Counted from the first letter of the stretch, positions 49,722-60,257 are shown. The stretch is DNA of 64,000 nt from Myxococcaceae bacterium (GCA_004297725.1 SCUS01000092.1:62001-126000); one strand, 5' to 3'. Notes: generated by a model not told the origin, from the letters alone. A program made the numbers and translations.

Positions 49722-50768
49722 ATGAACGGCCGATATTCGTTCTCCCAGGCTCCGATGCGCGTCTACTGGGAGATCACCAGGGCGTGCGGACTCGCCTGCC
49801 GACACTGTCGTGCAGAAGCTGCGACCCATCGCGCAAGGGAGGAGCTGGACACCGACGAGGGCTTCCGGCTCCTCGAGCAGCTCGCGGCGGGCACCCCGAA
49901 GCCCCACGTGGTCCTCACCGGGGGTGACCCCCTGGAGCGCCCCGATCTCTTCGCGCTCATCGAGAAGGGCCGCTCGCTCGGGCTCGGGGTCTCGGTCTCT
50001 CCGAGCGCCACGCCGCGGCTCACCCGCGAGGCCATCCGGGCCTTGAAGGAGGCCGGCGTCGACGCGATCTCGCTCTCCATCGACGGCGCGACGGAGGCGA
50101 TCCACGACGGCATCCGCGGGGTGGAGGGCACCTTCACCCGCACCCTCATCGCGGGCGAGCAGGCGCGGGAGCTCGGCCTGCCCTTCCAGGTCAACACCCT
50201 CGTCGCCGAGGAGACCCTCGCGGAGATCCCGGGCATCGAGCTCCTCGCCCGCAACATCGGCGCGGCCCGCTGGAGCCTGTTCTTCCTGGTCACCGTCGGG
50301 CGCGGGGTGGTGCTCCAGCCGATCTCCCCCGCGGCCTGCACCGACCTGCTCCGCTGGCTCGCCGAGCGCGCCACCGTCCCGGGCATGGTCGTCACCACGA
50401 CCGAGGCGCCGCACTTCCGCCGGGTCGTGGCCGAGAGCCGGCTCGCCGCGCCTGGCCGGGGGCACGCCGCGGGCATCCGCGACGGCAACGGGATCATGTT
50501 CGTCTCGCACGACGGCGAGGTGTTCCCCTCCGGCTTCCTGCCGGTCGCCGCGGGCAACGTCCGCCAGCGCGACGCGCTCGAGATCTACCGCGAGGCCCCG
50601 CTCTTCCTGTCGCTGCGCGACGTGGACTCGTTCAACGGTCGCTGCGGCGTGTGCGAGATGCGCAGCGCGTGCGGCGGCTCGCGCGCCCGGGCGTACCTCG
50701 CGAGCGGCGACCTGCTCGGCGACGACCCGCTCTGCACCCACCAGCCTGCGAGCTCCCCCCCCGGCTGA
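49722..50768 (+). CDS. Radical SAM/SPASM domain enzyme
   Basis: 348 residues. The [4Fe-4S]-SAM motif CGLACRHC (CxxxCxxC) is near residue 25, followed by VLTGGDPLERPD and LSIDGATEAIHD as in the NirJ/AhbD/PqqE/MftC superfamily. The C-terminal SPASM-type cysteines are CGVCEMRSACGG and a final C. The overall pattern (MRVYWEITRACGLACRHC, GDGEVFPSGF-like HDGEVFPSGFLP, NVRQRDALEIYRE) fits the BA_1875-type family (TIGR04053), close to haem-d1/alternative-haem maturases. No small precursor peptide gene is visible nearby, so a haem- or cofactor-related role is more likely than peptide modification. Substrate unknown. Confidence 0.8.
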   Translation: MNGRYSFSQAPMRVYWEITRACGLACRHCRAEAATHRAREELDTDEGFRLLEQLAAGTPKPHVVLTGGDPLERPDLFALIEKGRSLGLGVSVSPSATPRLTREAIRALKEAGVDAISLSIDGATEAIHDGIRGVEGTFTRTLIAGEQARELGLPFQVNTLVAEETLAEIPGIELLARNIGAARWSLFFLVTVGRGVVLQPISPAACTDLLRWLAERATVPGMVVTTTEAPHFRRVVAESRLAAPGRGHAAGIRDGNGIMFVSHDGEVFPSGFLPVAAGNVRQRDALEIYREAPLFLSLRDVDSFNGRCGVCEMRSACGGSRARAYLASGDLLGDDPLCTHQPASSPPG

Positions 50769-50833
50769 CCGGAGGGGGAGGCCCACACCCACAACGGAAG
50801 CAGCACTTCCCTGCAAGCTCCGAGGAATCCCCA

Positions 50834-51514
50834 ATGGCTCTCCCACGTCTTCGCAATCTCTCCCGGCGCGCCACGGTGCTCGTGACCCTGCTCGGCGCGA
50901 CGGCCCTCGCAGGCACCGTCGCCGTGATGACCAGCGACACCCTCGACTTCGTCATCGGCGGCGCCCTCATCGACCTCGGCTACCGCTTCCAGGATCCCAT
51001 CCATCCGCACGGGCACCGCTCGCCCTCGGCGGTCTGGGCGGAGGTCCTCTCGCACAACGCCCTCGCGGCCCGGGTGCGCGACCTCTTCCCCCGGAGCACG
51101 CACCACCCGCTCGTGGCGCTGGTCGTCTGCATGGACGCGCGCATCGACACCAACGAGCTCGTGGGCGACACGCGCCGCTACTACTACGTGCTGCGCCTCG
51201 CCGGATCGGTGATGAGCGAGCGCGAGGAGGAGATGCTCGAGCTCGCGGTCGACAACGGCGTCGAGGTCGTGGTGCTCACCACCCACTCGGAGTGCGCCGC
51301 CGAGCGCGTCGCGAGAGATCCGGCGCTGCGCGTGCGCTACCCCCACCTCGCCGCCGGCGTCGACGAGCGCGACGCCCGGAGCGCGGAGTTCCGAGCCCGC
51401 CCCAACATCGCCGCGCGCCTCCACGACGGCACGCTGCGCATCGAGCAGGTGCACATCGACACCCACTCCGGGCGGCTCGTCCCGCGGCCCACCCCCGCTC
51501 AGGCCGGACGCTGA
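50834..51514 (+). CDS. Beta-carbonic-anhydrase-like membrane-anchored protein
   Basis: 226 residues, start from GAGGAA 8 nt upstream. An N-terminal hydrophobic helix (about 10-32) acts as anchor or signal. The beta-carbonic anhydrase site is intact: Cys99-x-Asp101-x-Arg103 (VVCMDARIDTNELVG) and His151-x-x-Cys154 (TTHSECAA), the zinc ligands and Asp-Arg dyad. The export signal is unusual, since most beta enzymes are cytoplasmic. It follows the radical-SAM gene by 65 bp on the same strand and may be co-transcribed. CO2 hydration is expected but not proven. Confidence 0.75.
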   Translation: MALPRLRNLSRRATVLVTLLGATALAGTVAVMTSDTLDFVIGGALIDLGYRFQDPIHPHGHRSPSAVWAEVLSHNALAARVRDLFPRSTHHPLVALVVCMDARIDTNELVGDTRRYYYVLRLAGSVMSEREEEMLELAVDNGVEVVVLTTHSECAAERVARDPALRVRYPHLAAGVDERDARSAEFRARPNIAARLHDGTLRIEQVHIDTHSGRLVPRPTPAQAGR

Positions 51515-51595
51515 GCGCAGCCCGGGAGCGCGCCGCCGCCTCTGGCTGACGCCGCTCGGCCCCCCCCTTCGATCGCCCCCCCTCCGACCGTCGCC

Positions 51596-52495
51596 TCAGG
51601 GCGCGTGGCCGCCCACGTAGACGATGCGCGCGTCGCGGCGCAGGTCTTCTCTCTCCCCGGTGCGCACCGCGAGCCGGCGCTCCTCCTGGAGCGTCTGCGT
51701 GATCGCCACGCGCATCGCCTCGAAGGTGAGCTCCGGGAGCTCTCGCCGGTCGACCACGTTGATGATCCAGAAGCGGTTGTTGGGGCCGCGGAGCACGTCG
51801 CTCGTCTGCCCCACGGGCAGGGTGTACGCGAGGTCGCGCCACGCGGTGGGCAGGAGGTTCCAGCGGAGGTAGCCGAGGTCCCACGGGCGGCCGGCGGACG
51901 GAGGCAGCTCCGCGAACTGGCGCCGCGCGACCTCCTCGAAGGGCGTCCCTGCGCGCACCGCGGCGAGCGCACGGCCGATGGCCGCCTCGTCGCGCAGCAG
52001 GATCTGAGAGACGCGCACCTCGGTGCGGATGCGCGGCACGTTGGCGTCGTAGAAGGCCCGCGCCTCGGCCTCGCTCACCTCGGGCCTCGTCACCTGCTCG
52101 TGCGTGTCGAGCAGCGTCGCGAGCTGCGTGCGACGCCACCCTCGCAGGCTCGCCTCGGCGCGCGCCAGGTCGGCGCGATAGGTCGGGTCGCGGTCGAGCC
52201 CCATGCGCGCGGCACGCTGCGCGCGCAGCTCCTCCTGGATGAGCCGCTCGAGCGTCTCGGTGGGCGTCTCGGCCGTGCCGGTGCCGCCGTGGGCGGAGGG
52301 CCCTCGCGCGGCGCCGACGACCTCCTGGCGGGTGATCGCGACGCCGTTGACGGTGGCGAGCACCTCCGCGGCGACGGGGGTCGCGGACTGCGCGGGCGTG
52401 GCCTCCGCGGCACGAGCCTGCGGAGGCGCCGATCGGCACGCGCCGAGGAGGGGGAGGAGAACGAGGAGGAGGGTGGATGGCGGGTGGTGGGTCAT
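51596..52495 (-). CDS. Parvulin-type (PPIC) peptidyl-prolyl isomerase lipoprotein
   Basis: 299 residues from ATG 52495; ATG 52528 is an in-frame alternative. A lipoprotein signal (LLPLLGAC) is followed by a SurA-like N-terminal helical region (VNGVAITRQEV, LIQEELRAQRAARMGL) and a PPIC domain at about 165-265 (VRVSQILLRDEAAI, FEEVARRQFAELPPSAGRPWDLGYL, GQTSDVLRGPNNRFWIINVVDRRE). It probably helps outer-membrane or exported proteins fold. It is 81 bp downstream of the decahaem cytochrome gene on the same strand, so it may be a dedicated chaperone for it. Confidence 0.82.
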   Translation of the reverse strand: MTHHPPSTLLLVLLPLLGACRSAPPQARAAEATPAQSATPVAAEVLATVNGVAITRQEVVGAARGPSAHGGTGTAETPTETLERLIQEELRAQRAARMGLDRDPTYRADLARAEASLRGWRRTQLATLLDTHEQVTRPEVSEAEARAFYDANVPRIRTEVRVSQILLRDEAAIGRALAAVRAGTPFEEVARRQFAELPPSAGRPWDLGYLRWNLLPTAWRDLAYTLPVGQTSDVLRGPNNRFWIINVVDRRELPELTFEAMRVAITQTLQEERRLAVRTGEREDLRRDARIVYVGGHAP

Positions 52496-52576
52496 GATGG
52501 CACCCACCGGCTTGAGCAAGGACCGCACCGCGACGATGGCTACACCATCGGAGCGGCGGGGCCGCTCAGCGAGGCG

Positions 52577-55522
52577 TCAGTGGCAGACGGTGCAGGACTC
52601 GACCTCGTCGCCGCTCCACGGGGTCGCGGGCGTCGGGTCGTAGGTCTGCAGCCGCATGTGGCTGGTCGCCGCGTCGGAGTCATGGCAGCCGCCGCAGGGC
52701 AGGCGGGCGGCCATGGTCTGCCAGGTTCCGCTCGTGGTGGCCGCGGGGTGGCACGACTCGCACGTACGCAGATCTTGCGGGAAGGGAAGGTTCCAGTTGC
52801 GCCCCGGCACCGGGTCGCCGTTGGAGTAGCCGACCGTCGAGAGCGGGAAGTTCAGCTCCGACGAGGCCGCGTGCACCGCGTGAACGCGGCGAGAGATCGG
52901 GCCCGCGCCCGTCCATGCCGCGCCCACCGCCGTCTGGGGCTGGTAGTCGTGGCAGGCGCCGCACTGGTCGACGGCGGTGTTGTTGAAGACCTTGTAGTGC
53001 CGCACGAAGTCGAGCACGAAGCCGCGACCGTCCGGGCCCTGGTGACAAGATCCGCAGTTGCCGGCGGGGGCGCGCGACTCGGTCGCCTGGCCGACCTGGA
53101 AGTTCACGCGGGCGACCGACGGGGTCTGGTAGTCCGACGAGGAGAGGTTGCCGCGGTCGTTGATCTCGATGCTGGCGACGTAGGTGCCGGGCGTGAGGTC
53201 GTCGACGGGGTCGAGCTGGTAGCGGATCGCGCCGGCGGTGTACGTCACGCGCGGGTCCTGGTTGGCCGCGACGATGCGGCGGGTGACGTTGTTCGACGGG
53301 GTGGAGCCCGTCGGCATGTGGGCGAGGAGGTCGCCGGCGAAGACCGAGGTCGCCACCGTGCTCGCCTGGAGCTGGATCGAGAACACCGTGCCGAGGTTGC
53401 GGCTACGGATGCCGACCCTGCCGTTGCTCTCGACCCAGGCGATGCCGCGCGCGGCGAAGGCCGTGTTGCGGTTGAGCCACGTCACCACCTCGGCCGAGGT
53501 GGCCGCGGCGGCGCTGACGAAGGTGCCGCTCGACACGGGCACCGTGACGGTACCCACGGCGAGGACGTCGCCGCCCGTGGAGTTGACGGTGTGGACGCCC
53601 ATGCCCTGGTCGAACTGGACGATGAGCGAGCCGCCCGCCGCGCTCAGGTCGAAGGGACCCGCCGTGCCGCTGAAGAGCTGCGAGCGAGCCGCGGTGGTGA
53701 GCACCGGCATGCGGCGAGCGCGCGGGCCGGCGACGAAGAGCGACGCGGTGCGGAAGAGCCCGTCACGCGTCGGGCAGGGGCCGCCGCGCGGGTTGGTGGC
53801 GCTGGGGGCGGGGCAGCCCTCGGCGGTCGGATCCTCGGCCACGGTGGTGTGGTCGATGAGGTTCCCGGTGATCGCGTCGCGCAGCACGATCGTGACGACC
53901 GGCGACTCGCCGCGGACGAAGAACGTCCCGTTGGCCGGCGTCGAGACGGTGACCGTCGCGTTGAACTCCGGCTTGTTGCGCACGTCACGGTTGGTCCAGT
54001 CGTGCATCGTGGAGACGGGCGACTGGATGAGCCCCTGCGGGCCGCTCGCGTTGTGGCAGGTGCGGCAGGTCGCGTCGTTGGTCTGCATGCCGCCGACGTG
54101 GTTGATGCCCGTCGCGAAGTTCACGTTGTCGTGGCACGAGCCACACGCATTGCGCGACGGGTTGTTCATCCAATTGTCGACCTGGGCGCCGCTGCCCTGG
54201 TGGCACTTGGTGCAGTTCGCGAGCACCGACGGGAACTCCGCGTGCTCCCACGAGGCGCGGGTGCCCCGGTAGCCGTAGATGGCGTACGAGCCGTTGTCCG
54301 CGGCCTCGTTGGCCGGGGTGGCGGGGTTGTCGTAGCGGATGCCGTCAGCGCCGCGCACGGACGGCAGCTCGCCGCCGGCGTGGATCTTGTGGATCATCTC
54401 GTCGAGCGCGAGGCTGTTGCCGCTGTTGGCGTCGCGGGCCCCGGTGACGTGGCAGCTGGTGCACGCCTCGATGGAGAGCCGGTCGCCGCCGTGGCCGCGG
54501 AACTCGTTCTCGTTGTGGCAGGCGTGACAGTTCGACGTCTGGATGATGTTGCGCCGCTCGGTGACCGCCGTCCCGTCGGGGACGAAGTCGAGGTAGGCGT
54601 CGGCGGTCGCGCCGCTGTGGCCGCCCATCATGACGACGATGCGGTGCGTGCGGTTGCGCTCGTAGGTGATGGGCGTGGTGCCCATGCGCGCGCTGGTGAG
54701 GTTCGTGCTGAACACGTACCTGTACGAGCCGTCGCGGTTGTTGGTCAGCCGGCCGTTGGTCTCACGCGTCGCCTGCAGCGCCGTGGTGCCCGCCGGGTTG
54801 GGGAAGGTGCCGGTCGCCGGCACGGTCTCCGTCGCCCAGATGTAGGGCATCCAGTGGTTGGACGCCTCGGTGGGGCCCGCGGGCACGAGCTTGGAGATGT
54901 TGGCGCTGATGGCCGGCACGTCCGTGATGGGCGCGCCGCCCTGGGTCGCGACGGTGAAGTTCACCGTGACCACGCCCGCCGGGTCGGCGGTCGCGGAGGT
55001 GATCGCCGCGCGCGCGAGCACCTTCGCTCCGTTGGCGTACTCGCCCGTCGAGAGGATGTGCGCGAGGCCGTGCCGCTCGCCGACCCGCACGCCGAGGCCG
55101 TCGGTGCCCGGCGTGCCGTTGCGCAGCGTGGTGACCGTGCCGTCGCTGCACCGGATGGTGCGCACGCCGGAGTCGAGGTCCGTCGAGACGGTGCAGTTCG
55201 CGCTCTGGCCGTCGTTGACGGTCACCGTGGTGCCGTCGGCACAGCGGATGATGCGCCCGCCGGCGTCGCCCACGCTCACCGTGCACGGCATGCCGTCCGC
55301 GCCGTTGGAGCCGTTGCTGCCGTTGGCGCCGTTGGCGCCGTTGGCGCCGTTGGTGAGTCGAACGGTCGTCCCGTCCGCGCACGTGATCGTCGCGCCGCCG
55401 CCGGCGTCGTCCGATCGAAGCGTGCAACCGTTCCCGGCCGGCCCCGCGGGGCCGGCGCATGCTCCGACCGTCGCTGCAAGAGCAGCAAGGGTCAGCAGCT
55501 TCCGTATCAACCTGAGTGACAT
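52577..55522 (-). CDS. OmcA/MtrC-family decahaem cytochrome c lipoprotein
   Basis: 981 residues. AGGAGGT at 55533-55527 is 4 nt before ATG 55522. A lipoprotein signal (ATVGAC) is followed by a collagen-like GANGANGANGSNGSNGADG stretch and beta-rich domain I. Then come five CXXCH motifs (CHACH, CTSCH, CTKCH, CGSCH, CRTCH), a beta-rich domain III, and five more (CGSCH, CGACH, CESCH, CGGCH, CTVCH), the last ending at the very C-terminus. The 5+5 split with alternating beta domains is the MtrC/OmcA/MtrF layout of surface cytochromes that pass electrons outside the cell. No MtrA/MtrB partners are in the window. Confidence 0.92.
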   Translation of the reverse strand: MSLRLIRKLLTLAALAATVGACAGPAGPAGNGCTLRSDDAGGGATITCADGTTVRLTNGANGANGANGSNGSNGADGMPCTVSVGDAGGRIIRCADGTTVTVNDGQSANCTVSTDLDSGVRTIRCSDGTVTTLRNGTPGTDGLGVRVGERHGLAHILSTGEYANGAKVLARAAITSATADPAGVVTVNFTVATQGGAPITDVPAISANISKLVPAGPTEASNHWMPYIWATETVPATGTFPNPAGTTALQATRETNGRLTNNRDGSYRYVFSTNLTSARMGTTPITYERNRTHRIVVMMGGHSGATADAYLDFVPDGTAVTERRNIIQTSNCHACHNENEFRGHGGDRLSIEACTSCHVTGARDANSGNSLALDEMIHKIHAGGELPSVRGADGIRYDNPATPANEAADNGSYAIYGYRGTRASWEHAEFPSVLANCTKCHQGSGAQVDNWMNNPSRNACGSCHDNVNFATGINHVGGMQTNDATCRTCHNASGPQGLIQSPVSTMHDWTNRDVRNKPEFNATVTVSTPANGTFFVRGESPVVTIVLRDAITGNLIDHTTVAEDPTAEGCPAPSATNPRGGPCPTRDGLFRTASLFVAGPRARRMPVLTTAARSQLFSGTAGPFDLSAAGGSLIVQFDQGMGVHTVNSTGGDVLAVGTVTVPVSSGTFVSAAAATSAEVVTWLNRNTAFAARGIAWVESNGRVGIRSRNLGTVFSIQLQASTVATSVFAGDLLAHMPTGSTPSNNVTRRIVAANQDPRVTYTAGAIRYQLDPVDDLTPGTYVASIEINDRGNLSSSDYQTPSVARVNFQVGQATESRAPAGNCGSCHQGPDGRGFVLDFVRHYKVFNNTAVDQCGACHDYQPQTAVGAAWTGAGPISRRVHAVHAASSELNFPLSTVGYSNGDPVPGRNWNLPFPQDLRTCESCHPAATTSGTWQTMAARLPCGGCHDSDAATSHMRLQTYDPTPATPWSGDEVESCTVCH

Positions 55523-56100
55523 CGTTACCTCCTGCGATGGGCTACGGCCGGATCGGCTCGTCGAAGGACGAGCTCTCGGACACTCCTCACCCTCGCCGGA
55601 TCGCCGGTCTGGTTCGACGTCGCAGCCGTACGCAACCCACGCGGATACATATGACGTTCCAACCCCAATTCTCCGCGAATTGACGCTGTATCCCCCCTGC
55701 GGCAGGGGAGCCGACCCTCGGGCGGCGAATTAGCTGCGTTCGCGGATGCAGACGATTCACCCCATCGGGAGATGGAGCGCCCTCCCCGGCCCCCCCCTCC
55801 GCTCCACCGTCCCGTCCGGGGCGATCAGACGAGCTGGAGCACGTCGAGGTTGAGGGACGCGACGCACCAGAGCCGCCGCGAGGACCGCGCAGGGTGACGA
55901 AGAGGACGGCGTCGTACCTCGTCACCGGGCGCTCGCTCCGAGCGAGGCTCGGTCGCGGAGGGTTCGTTCGCGCCGGGACCATAGGCGCCCTGGAGCCGTC
56001 ACCGCCAGAGGTGGCGAGCAGTTGGATCGACGAGCGAGCCGCGCGTTATGCTGGCGGCGGAGTGTCGAACCGGTACCTAGCTCCAGCATTCGAGGCCGGG
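55523..56100. other. 578-bp divergent intergenic region
   Basis: Between the decahaem cytochrome (minus) and the PilZ gene (plus). It contains the ribosome-binding site of the cytochrome (55527-55533), a perfect 7-bp hairpin GCTCGTC-gaag-GACGAGC (55556-55573) in its leader, and CCCCTG-cgg-CAGGGG at about 55695. Short frames here lack coding bias. The 207 bp just before ATG 56101 are open in frame, but much of it uses A/T-ending codons. Confidence 0.5.
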
Positions 56101-57660
56101 ATGCCCACGGTGCGCGGGCCCGTGGAGTTCGAGGTCAACGCCGTGCTCTCGACCTCCGGGTCTCTCTCGGTGAGCGAGTCTTCGATCGCCTACGAGCCCG
56201 GGGCCGACGCGAGGCTCCTCGGGCGGGCTCCGCTGGTGATCCCCATGGCCGAGGTTCGCAACGTCACCCGGTGCGACGGCAACCGGAGGCTGGTGATCTC
56301 CACCGGCGACGAGGAGTACGTGTTCCGCGGCGTCGGCGCGCAGCGCGCGTGGGTGGCGCTGACCGTGAGCCTCGACCGCGCCGCCGGCTTCCCCCTCCCC
56401 CCGATGCTCTTCGAGGAGGACCCCACCCACGCCGACGAGGTGCACGGGCTCTACGGCTTCGGCGCTCGCGGCTTCGGCTACTCCGGGCGCCTCTCGATCG
56501 GCCTCGTGGTGACCTTCTGGGACCGCCTCGACGCCCTCCGCTCCATTCGCACGGCGAACGGCCACATCGTCGTCCGCGGCACCGAGGAGTGGCCCCTCAC
56601 CGGCCGCGGCGCCGAGACCTTCGCGAGGGCGCTCGTGGGCCGCTGGCTGGAGTCCGTGGCCGGCGAGCTGCCCGCGGGCGCATGGCGCACCCACGCCGCG
56701 TGGCAGCGCGACGACGAGGTCACCTTCGGCGCCCTGGCGCTTCGACCCGAGGGCCTGGTGTTCGAGGCCGCGGACACCGCCGTCTCGCTGCTCGCCGCGC
56801 GCGGCGCGCTCGTTACAGCGCGCGTCGACGAGGCCGACGCCAGCCTCCTGCGGCTCGACGCCGACGGCGAGGCGCGCTGCTTCCGCGTGCTGGACTGCGC
56901 CTCGACCGCCGCCGCCCTCACCGCCGCCGTCGTGTCTCCGAGCTGGCACGGCCCGGGGGATGGCTTCGGCCACCAGGCCATCGCCGACGATCAGCTCTCG
57001 CTGCTCCAAGGGCTCTTCACGAGCGTGACGCTCTCCCATGACGGCGTCGTCGTGGCCGGCGCGGGCAGGACGCTGCTCCGCCCGAACGCCTACGAGGTGG
57101 AGGTCGAGCTCGAGCTGCAGCCCGCCCGGCCGATGCCGACGACGCTGCCGTTTCGGTGCGAGCTGCAGGTGTCAGGCTCGCGCGGTCGCTACGCCGTGCA
57201 GGGCATCGTGGTGCTCGTGACGCCGCGCCGTGCCCCGCCGACGGACGCGCCGACGAAGGCCGCGCGCGTGGCGCTGCTCATGCGATTCCGCGGCGAGGTG
57301 TACCCGATCAACCGCCGAGAGTTCTTCCGCCTCGGCGTCATGGGCGACGTGCACCGCTTCGAGATCACCATCGACACGCGCCGCCGCAACCTGACCCGCG
57401 ACCTCCGCTTCGTGAACGTGTCGAGCGGAGGCTGCCGCATCGCCGCGGGGGTCGAGCCCCCGCTCGGCGCTCCCTGCGTGGTGGACGTCGAGTGCGCGCA
57501 CAAGGTCGTCTCGGTCACCGGCGTGGTCGTGAACGTCTCCGCCGTCGCCGGCGCGCGGTGGGAGATCGGCATCGCCTACGACCGCGACTCCCGGGCGTGG
57601 GGCGCGAGGATCTATCAGGACAAGCAGACGGAGTTTCTCCGCAAGCGCCAGCGCGCCTGA
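56101..57660 (+). CDS. PilZ-domain protein with beta-rich N-terminus
   Basis: 519 residues from ATG 56101 (GAGG 8 nt upstream); the frame is open to 55894, but the upstream part is poorly coding-like. About 380 residues of repeated beta-rich segments come first, including a PH/GRAM-like block ([29 protein letters not shown], residues about 40-75). The C-terminal PilZ domain follows at about 400-510: RREFFR (RxxxR) and NVSSGGCRI (NxSxxG). No transmembrane segment. Likely a c-di-GMP effector. The N-terminal domains are not a family I can name. Confidence 0.8.
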   Translation: MPTVRGPVEFEVNAVLSTSGSLSVSESSIAYEPGADARLLGRAPLVIPMAEVRNVTRCDGNRRLVISTGDEEYVFRGVGAQRAWVALTVSLDRAAGFPLPPMLFEEDPTHADEVHGLYGFGARGFGYSGRLSIGLVVTFWDRLDALRSIRTANGHIVVRGTEEWPLTGRGAETFARALVGRWLESVAGELPAGAWRTHAAWQRDDEVTFGALALRPEGLVFEAADTAVSLLAARGALVTARVDEADASLLRLDADGEARCFRVLDCASTAAALTAAVVSPSWHGPGDGFGHQAIADDQLSLLQGLFTSVTLSHDGVVVAGAGRTLLRPNAYEVEVELELQPARPMPTTLPFRCELQVSGSRGRYAVQGIVVLVTPRRAPPTDAPTKAARVALLMRFRGEVYPINRREFFRLGVMGDVHRFEITIDTRRRNLTRDLRFVNVSSGGCRIAAGVEPPLGAPCVVDVECAHKVVSVTGVVVNVSAVAGARWEIGIAYDRDSRAWGARIYQDKQTEFLRKRQRA

Positions 57661-57796
57661 GCGGGGTGTGTGTGTCGACGGGAGCCTCGCGGTCGCGCTC
57701 CGACTGCGGTACTCCCCGGATGGTCGGAGCAGGCTCCGAGGCCCACAACGCCCCGGTGGCCCTCCGATGGCGATCGATAGAGTGGAGGTCTCCCCA

Positions 57797-58561
57797 ATGA
57801 CGCTCGTAACCCCCATCCAACTGGCCTATGAACCCTCGGTGGAGACGGCGGAACCCGCGTGGTCTCGTGAGGAGTTCGAGGCGCGGCTCCGCTCGATGGA
57901 GAGCCGCTATCACATCCACCACGAGTTTCATCTATTGATGAATGACGGCAAGCTCGACAGGGCCGCCATTCGCGGCTGGGTGGCCAATCGCTTCTATTAC
58001 CAGGTGGCCATTCCGGTGAAGGACGCGGCGGTGCTCTCCAATTGCCCGCACCGGGAGATTCGCCGCCACTGGGTCCAGCGGATCATCGACCACGACGGGA
58101 CGACCGGCGAGGAGGGCGGCATCGAGGCGTGGCTCCAGCTCGGCGAGGCCGTCGGGCTGCCGCGGGCTGAGCTCCTGTCGCACCAGCACGTGCTCCCCGG
58201 GGTGCGCTTCGCCGTGGACGCGTACATCAACTTCGCGCGCCGCTCGTCGTGGCAGGAGGCGGCCTGCTCCAGCCTGACGGAGATGTTCGCGCCCACCATC
58301 CACCAGCGACGCCTCGACCGCTGGCCGGAGTTCTATCCGTGGATCGAGCCCGAGGGGTACATCTACTTCCGCAAGCGGCTCTCGGAGGCGCGACGGGACG
58401 TGGTGCACGGCCTCCAGATCACCCTCGACACCTTCACCACGCGCGCCGAGCAGAACCACGCGGTAGGCATCCTCCAGTTCAAGCTCGACGTGCTCTGGAC
58501 CATGCTCGACGCGATGTGGATGGCCTACGTCGAGAACAAGCCCCCGTACCACAACGTCTGA
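57797..58561 (+). CDS. pqqC: Pyrroloquinoline-quinone synthase
   Basis: 254 residues from ATG 57797, GGAGG 8 nt upstream. It is a full-length match to Pqq[108 protein letters not shown] and [19 protein letters not shown]. Most active-site residues (the His pair, Tyr, Arg, His, Glu) are preserved. PqqC closes the ring and oxidises the last PQQ intermediate using O2. No pqqA, B, D or E genes are adjacent. The next gene is the transhydrogenase. Confidence 0.9.
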   Translation: MTLVTPIQLAYEPSVETAEPAWSREEFEARLRSMESRYHIHHEFHLLMNDGKLDRAAIRGWVANRFYYQVAIPVKDAAVLSNCPHREIRRHWVQRIIDHDGTTGEEGGIEAWLQLGEAVGLPRAELLSHQHVLPGVRFAVDAYINFARRSSWQEAACSSLTEMFAPTIHQRRLDRWPEFYPWIEPEGYIYFRKRLSEARRDVVHGLQITLDTFTTRAEQNHAVGILQFKLDVLWTMLDAMWMAYVENKPPYHNV

Positions 58562-58685
58562 CACCGGGCGCAGCACCCCCCCGATCGGTGCAGGCATTGC
58601 GTTTCGACGGTCGATCCGGCGAACACTTTGCGACCGATATTTTCCCATCTTCCCCGGGCTTCGAACCGGCGCAACATCCCTGCCC

Positions 58686-60257
58686 GTGGCTGCATCCATC
58701 ATCGGAATTCCCAGGGAGATCCTTCCGGGTGAGCGTCGCGTCGCGGCGACCCCGGAGTCGATCCGCAAGCTCATCGAGCGAGGCTTCGAGGTGCGCGTCG
58801 AGCGCGGCGCGGGGGTGCTCGCGGGCATCTCCGACGAGGCCTACGCCGGCGCCGGGGCGGCGCTCGTCGACGACCCGTGGAGCGACGCCGACGCGGTGCT
58901 CAAGGTGCGCCCGCCGACGCTCGACGAGGTCGCGCGGCTGAAGGAGGCGTCGGTGCTCGTGGCGCTGCTGCAGCCCGAGCGCAACCCGGGGCTCACCGAC
59001 GCGCTGAAGGCGCGACGGGTGACGGCCATCGCGCTCGAGCGGGTGCCTCGCATCACCCGCGCGCAGAAGATGGACGTGCTGTCATCGATGGCCAACCTCG
59101 CGGGCTACCGCGCGGTGCTCGAGGCGGCGCACGAGTTTCAGGGGCCCTTCAGCCCGCAGGTGACGGCCGCGGGCACCACGGCCCCGGCGCGCGTGCTCGT
59201 CATCGGGGCGGGCGTCGCGGGCCTCGCGGCCATCGCGGCGGCGCGGGCCCTCGGCGCCGACGTGCGCGCCTTCGACACCCGCGCGGCGGCGCGCGAGCAG
59301 GTCGAGAGCCTCGGGGCGCGCTTCATCGAGGTCGACCTCGACGAGAGCGGCGAGGGGGCGGGCGGGTACGCGCGGGTGATGAGCCCGGCCTTCATCGCGG
59401 CGGAGATGGCCCTGTTTCGCGCGCAGGCCCGGGAGGTCGACGTGATCGTCACGACGGCGCTGGTGCCGGGCGCGAAGGCCCCGGTGCTGCTGCCGCGCGA
59501 CGTCGTCGAGCAGCTCAAGCCGGGCTCGGTCATCGTCGACATGGCCGCCGAGCAGGGGGGCAACTGCGAGCTCTGCGAGCCGGGCGAGGTGGTGGTGCAC
59601 CGCGGGGTGAAGGTGATCGGGTACACCGACCTCACGAGCCGCATGGCCGCGACCGCGAGCCGGTTCTTCGCGATGAACGTCGTGAGCCTGCTGGGCGAGC
59701 TCGACGCCGCGCTCGGCATCGACGTCGACAGCGAGGTGCTGCGCCCGACGCTGGTGCTCTACCGGGGCGACGAGCTCCCGCCGCTGCCGCCGAAGGCGCC
59801 GGCGCCGTCCGCGGCGCGCGCGAAGACCCGGCCGCCTCCCGCCGACGCCAAACCCGGTCAGCAGGACCTCGCGTCTCCCCCGCGGCTCGCCTGGGGCACC
59901 ACCGTCGGCGGCTTCGCGGTGATCGGCGCGCTCTTCCTCCTCGGGCGTTTCGCGCCGCCGGACTTCCTCCGGCACTCGACGGTCTTCGTGCTGGCGTGCT
60001 TCGTCGGCTGGCAGGTGATCTGGTCGGTGCAGCCCTCGCTGCACACGCCCCTCATGGCGGTCACCAACGCCATCAGCGGCGTGATCATCGTCGGGGGCCT
60101 GCTGCAGGTGGGCCCCAGGCTCGACGCGGCCTCGGTGCTCGGCGTCATCGCGGTGTTCTTCGCGACGATCAACATCAGCGGAGGGTTCCTGGTGACGCAC
60201 CGGATGCTGAAGATGTTCCACCGCGAGCCGGTGGCCCCGAAGGGGGTGCGGTCATGA
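58686..60257 (+). CDS. pntA: NAD(P) transhydrogenase subunit alpha
   Basis: 523 residues from GTG 58686. NAD-binding domain I ([49 protein letters not shown], the Asp-Arg after GxGxxG favouring NAD(H)), the RQD-like loop region, then a linker rich in Pro/Ala and four C-terminal transmembrane helices (from about residue 400). With PntB it couples hydride transfer between NADH and NADP+ to proton flow. The stop overlaps the pntB ATG (ATGA at 60254). Full E. coli-like length. Confidence 0.95.
   Translation: MAASIIGIPREILPGERRVAATPESIRKLIERGFEVRVERGAGVLAGISDEAYAGAGAALVDDPWSDADAVLKVRPPTLDEVARLKEASVLVALLQPERNPGLTDALKARRVTAIALERVPRITRAQKMDVLSSMANLAGYRAVLEAAHEFQGPFSPQVTAAGTTAPARVLVIGAGVAGLAAIAAARALGADVRAFDTRAAAREQVESLGARFIEVDLDESGEGAGGYARVMSPAFIAAEMALFRAQAREVDVIVTTALVPGAKAPVLLPRDVVEQLKPGSVIVDMAAEQGGNCELCEPGEVVVHRGVKVIGYTDLTSRMAATASRFFAMNVVSLLGELDAALGIDVDSEVLRPTLVLYRGDELPPLPPKAPAPSAARAKTRPPPADAKPGQQDLASPPRLAWGTTVGGFAVIGALFLLGRFAPPDFLRHSTVFVLACFVGWQVIWSVQPSLHTPLMAVTNAISGVIIVGGLLQVGPRLDAASVLGVIAVFFATINISGGFLVTHRMLKMFHREPVAPKGVRS

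Noticed and set aside
55587-55982. 131-codon minus-strand frame between the decahaem cytochrome and the PilZ gene
   Set aside because: No ribosome-binding site, weak codon bias and no domain; treated as intergenic.
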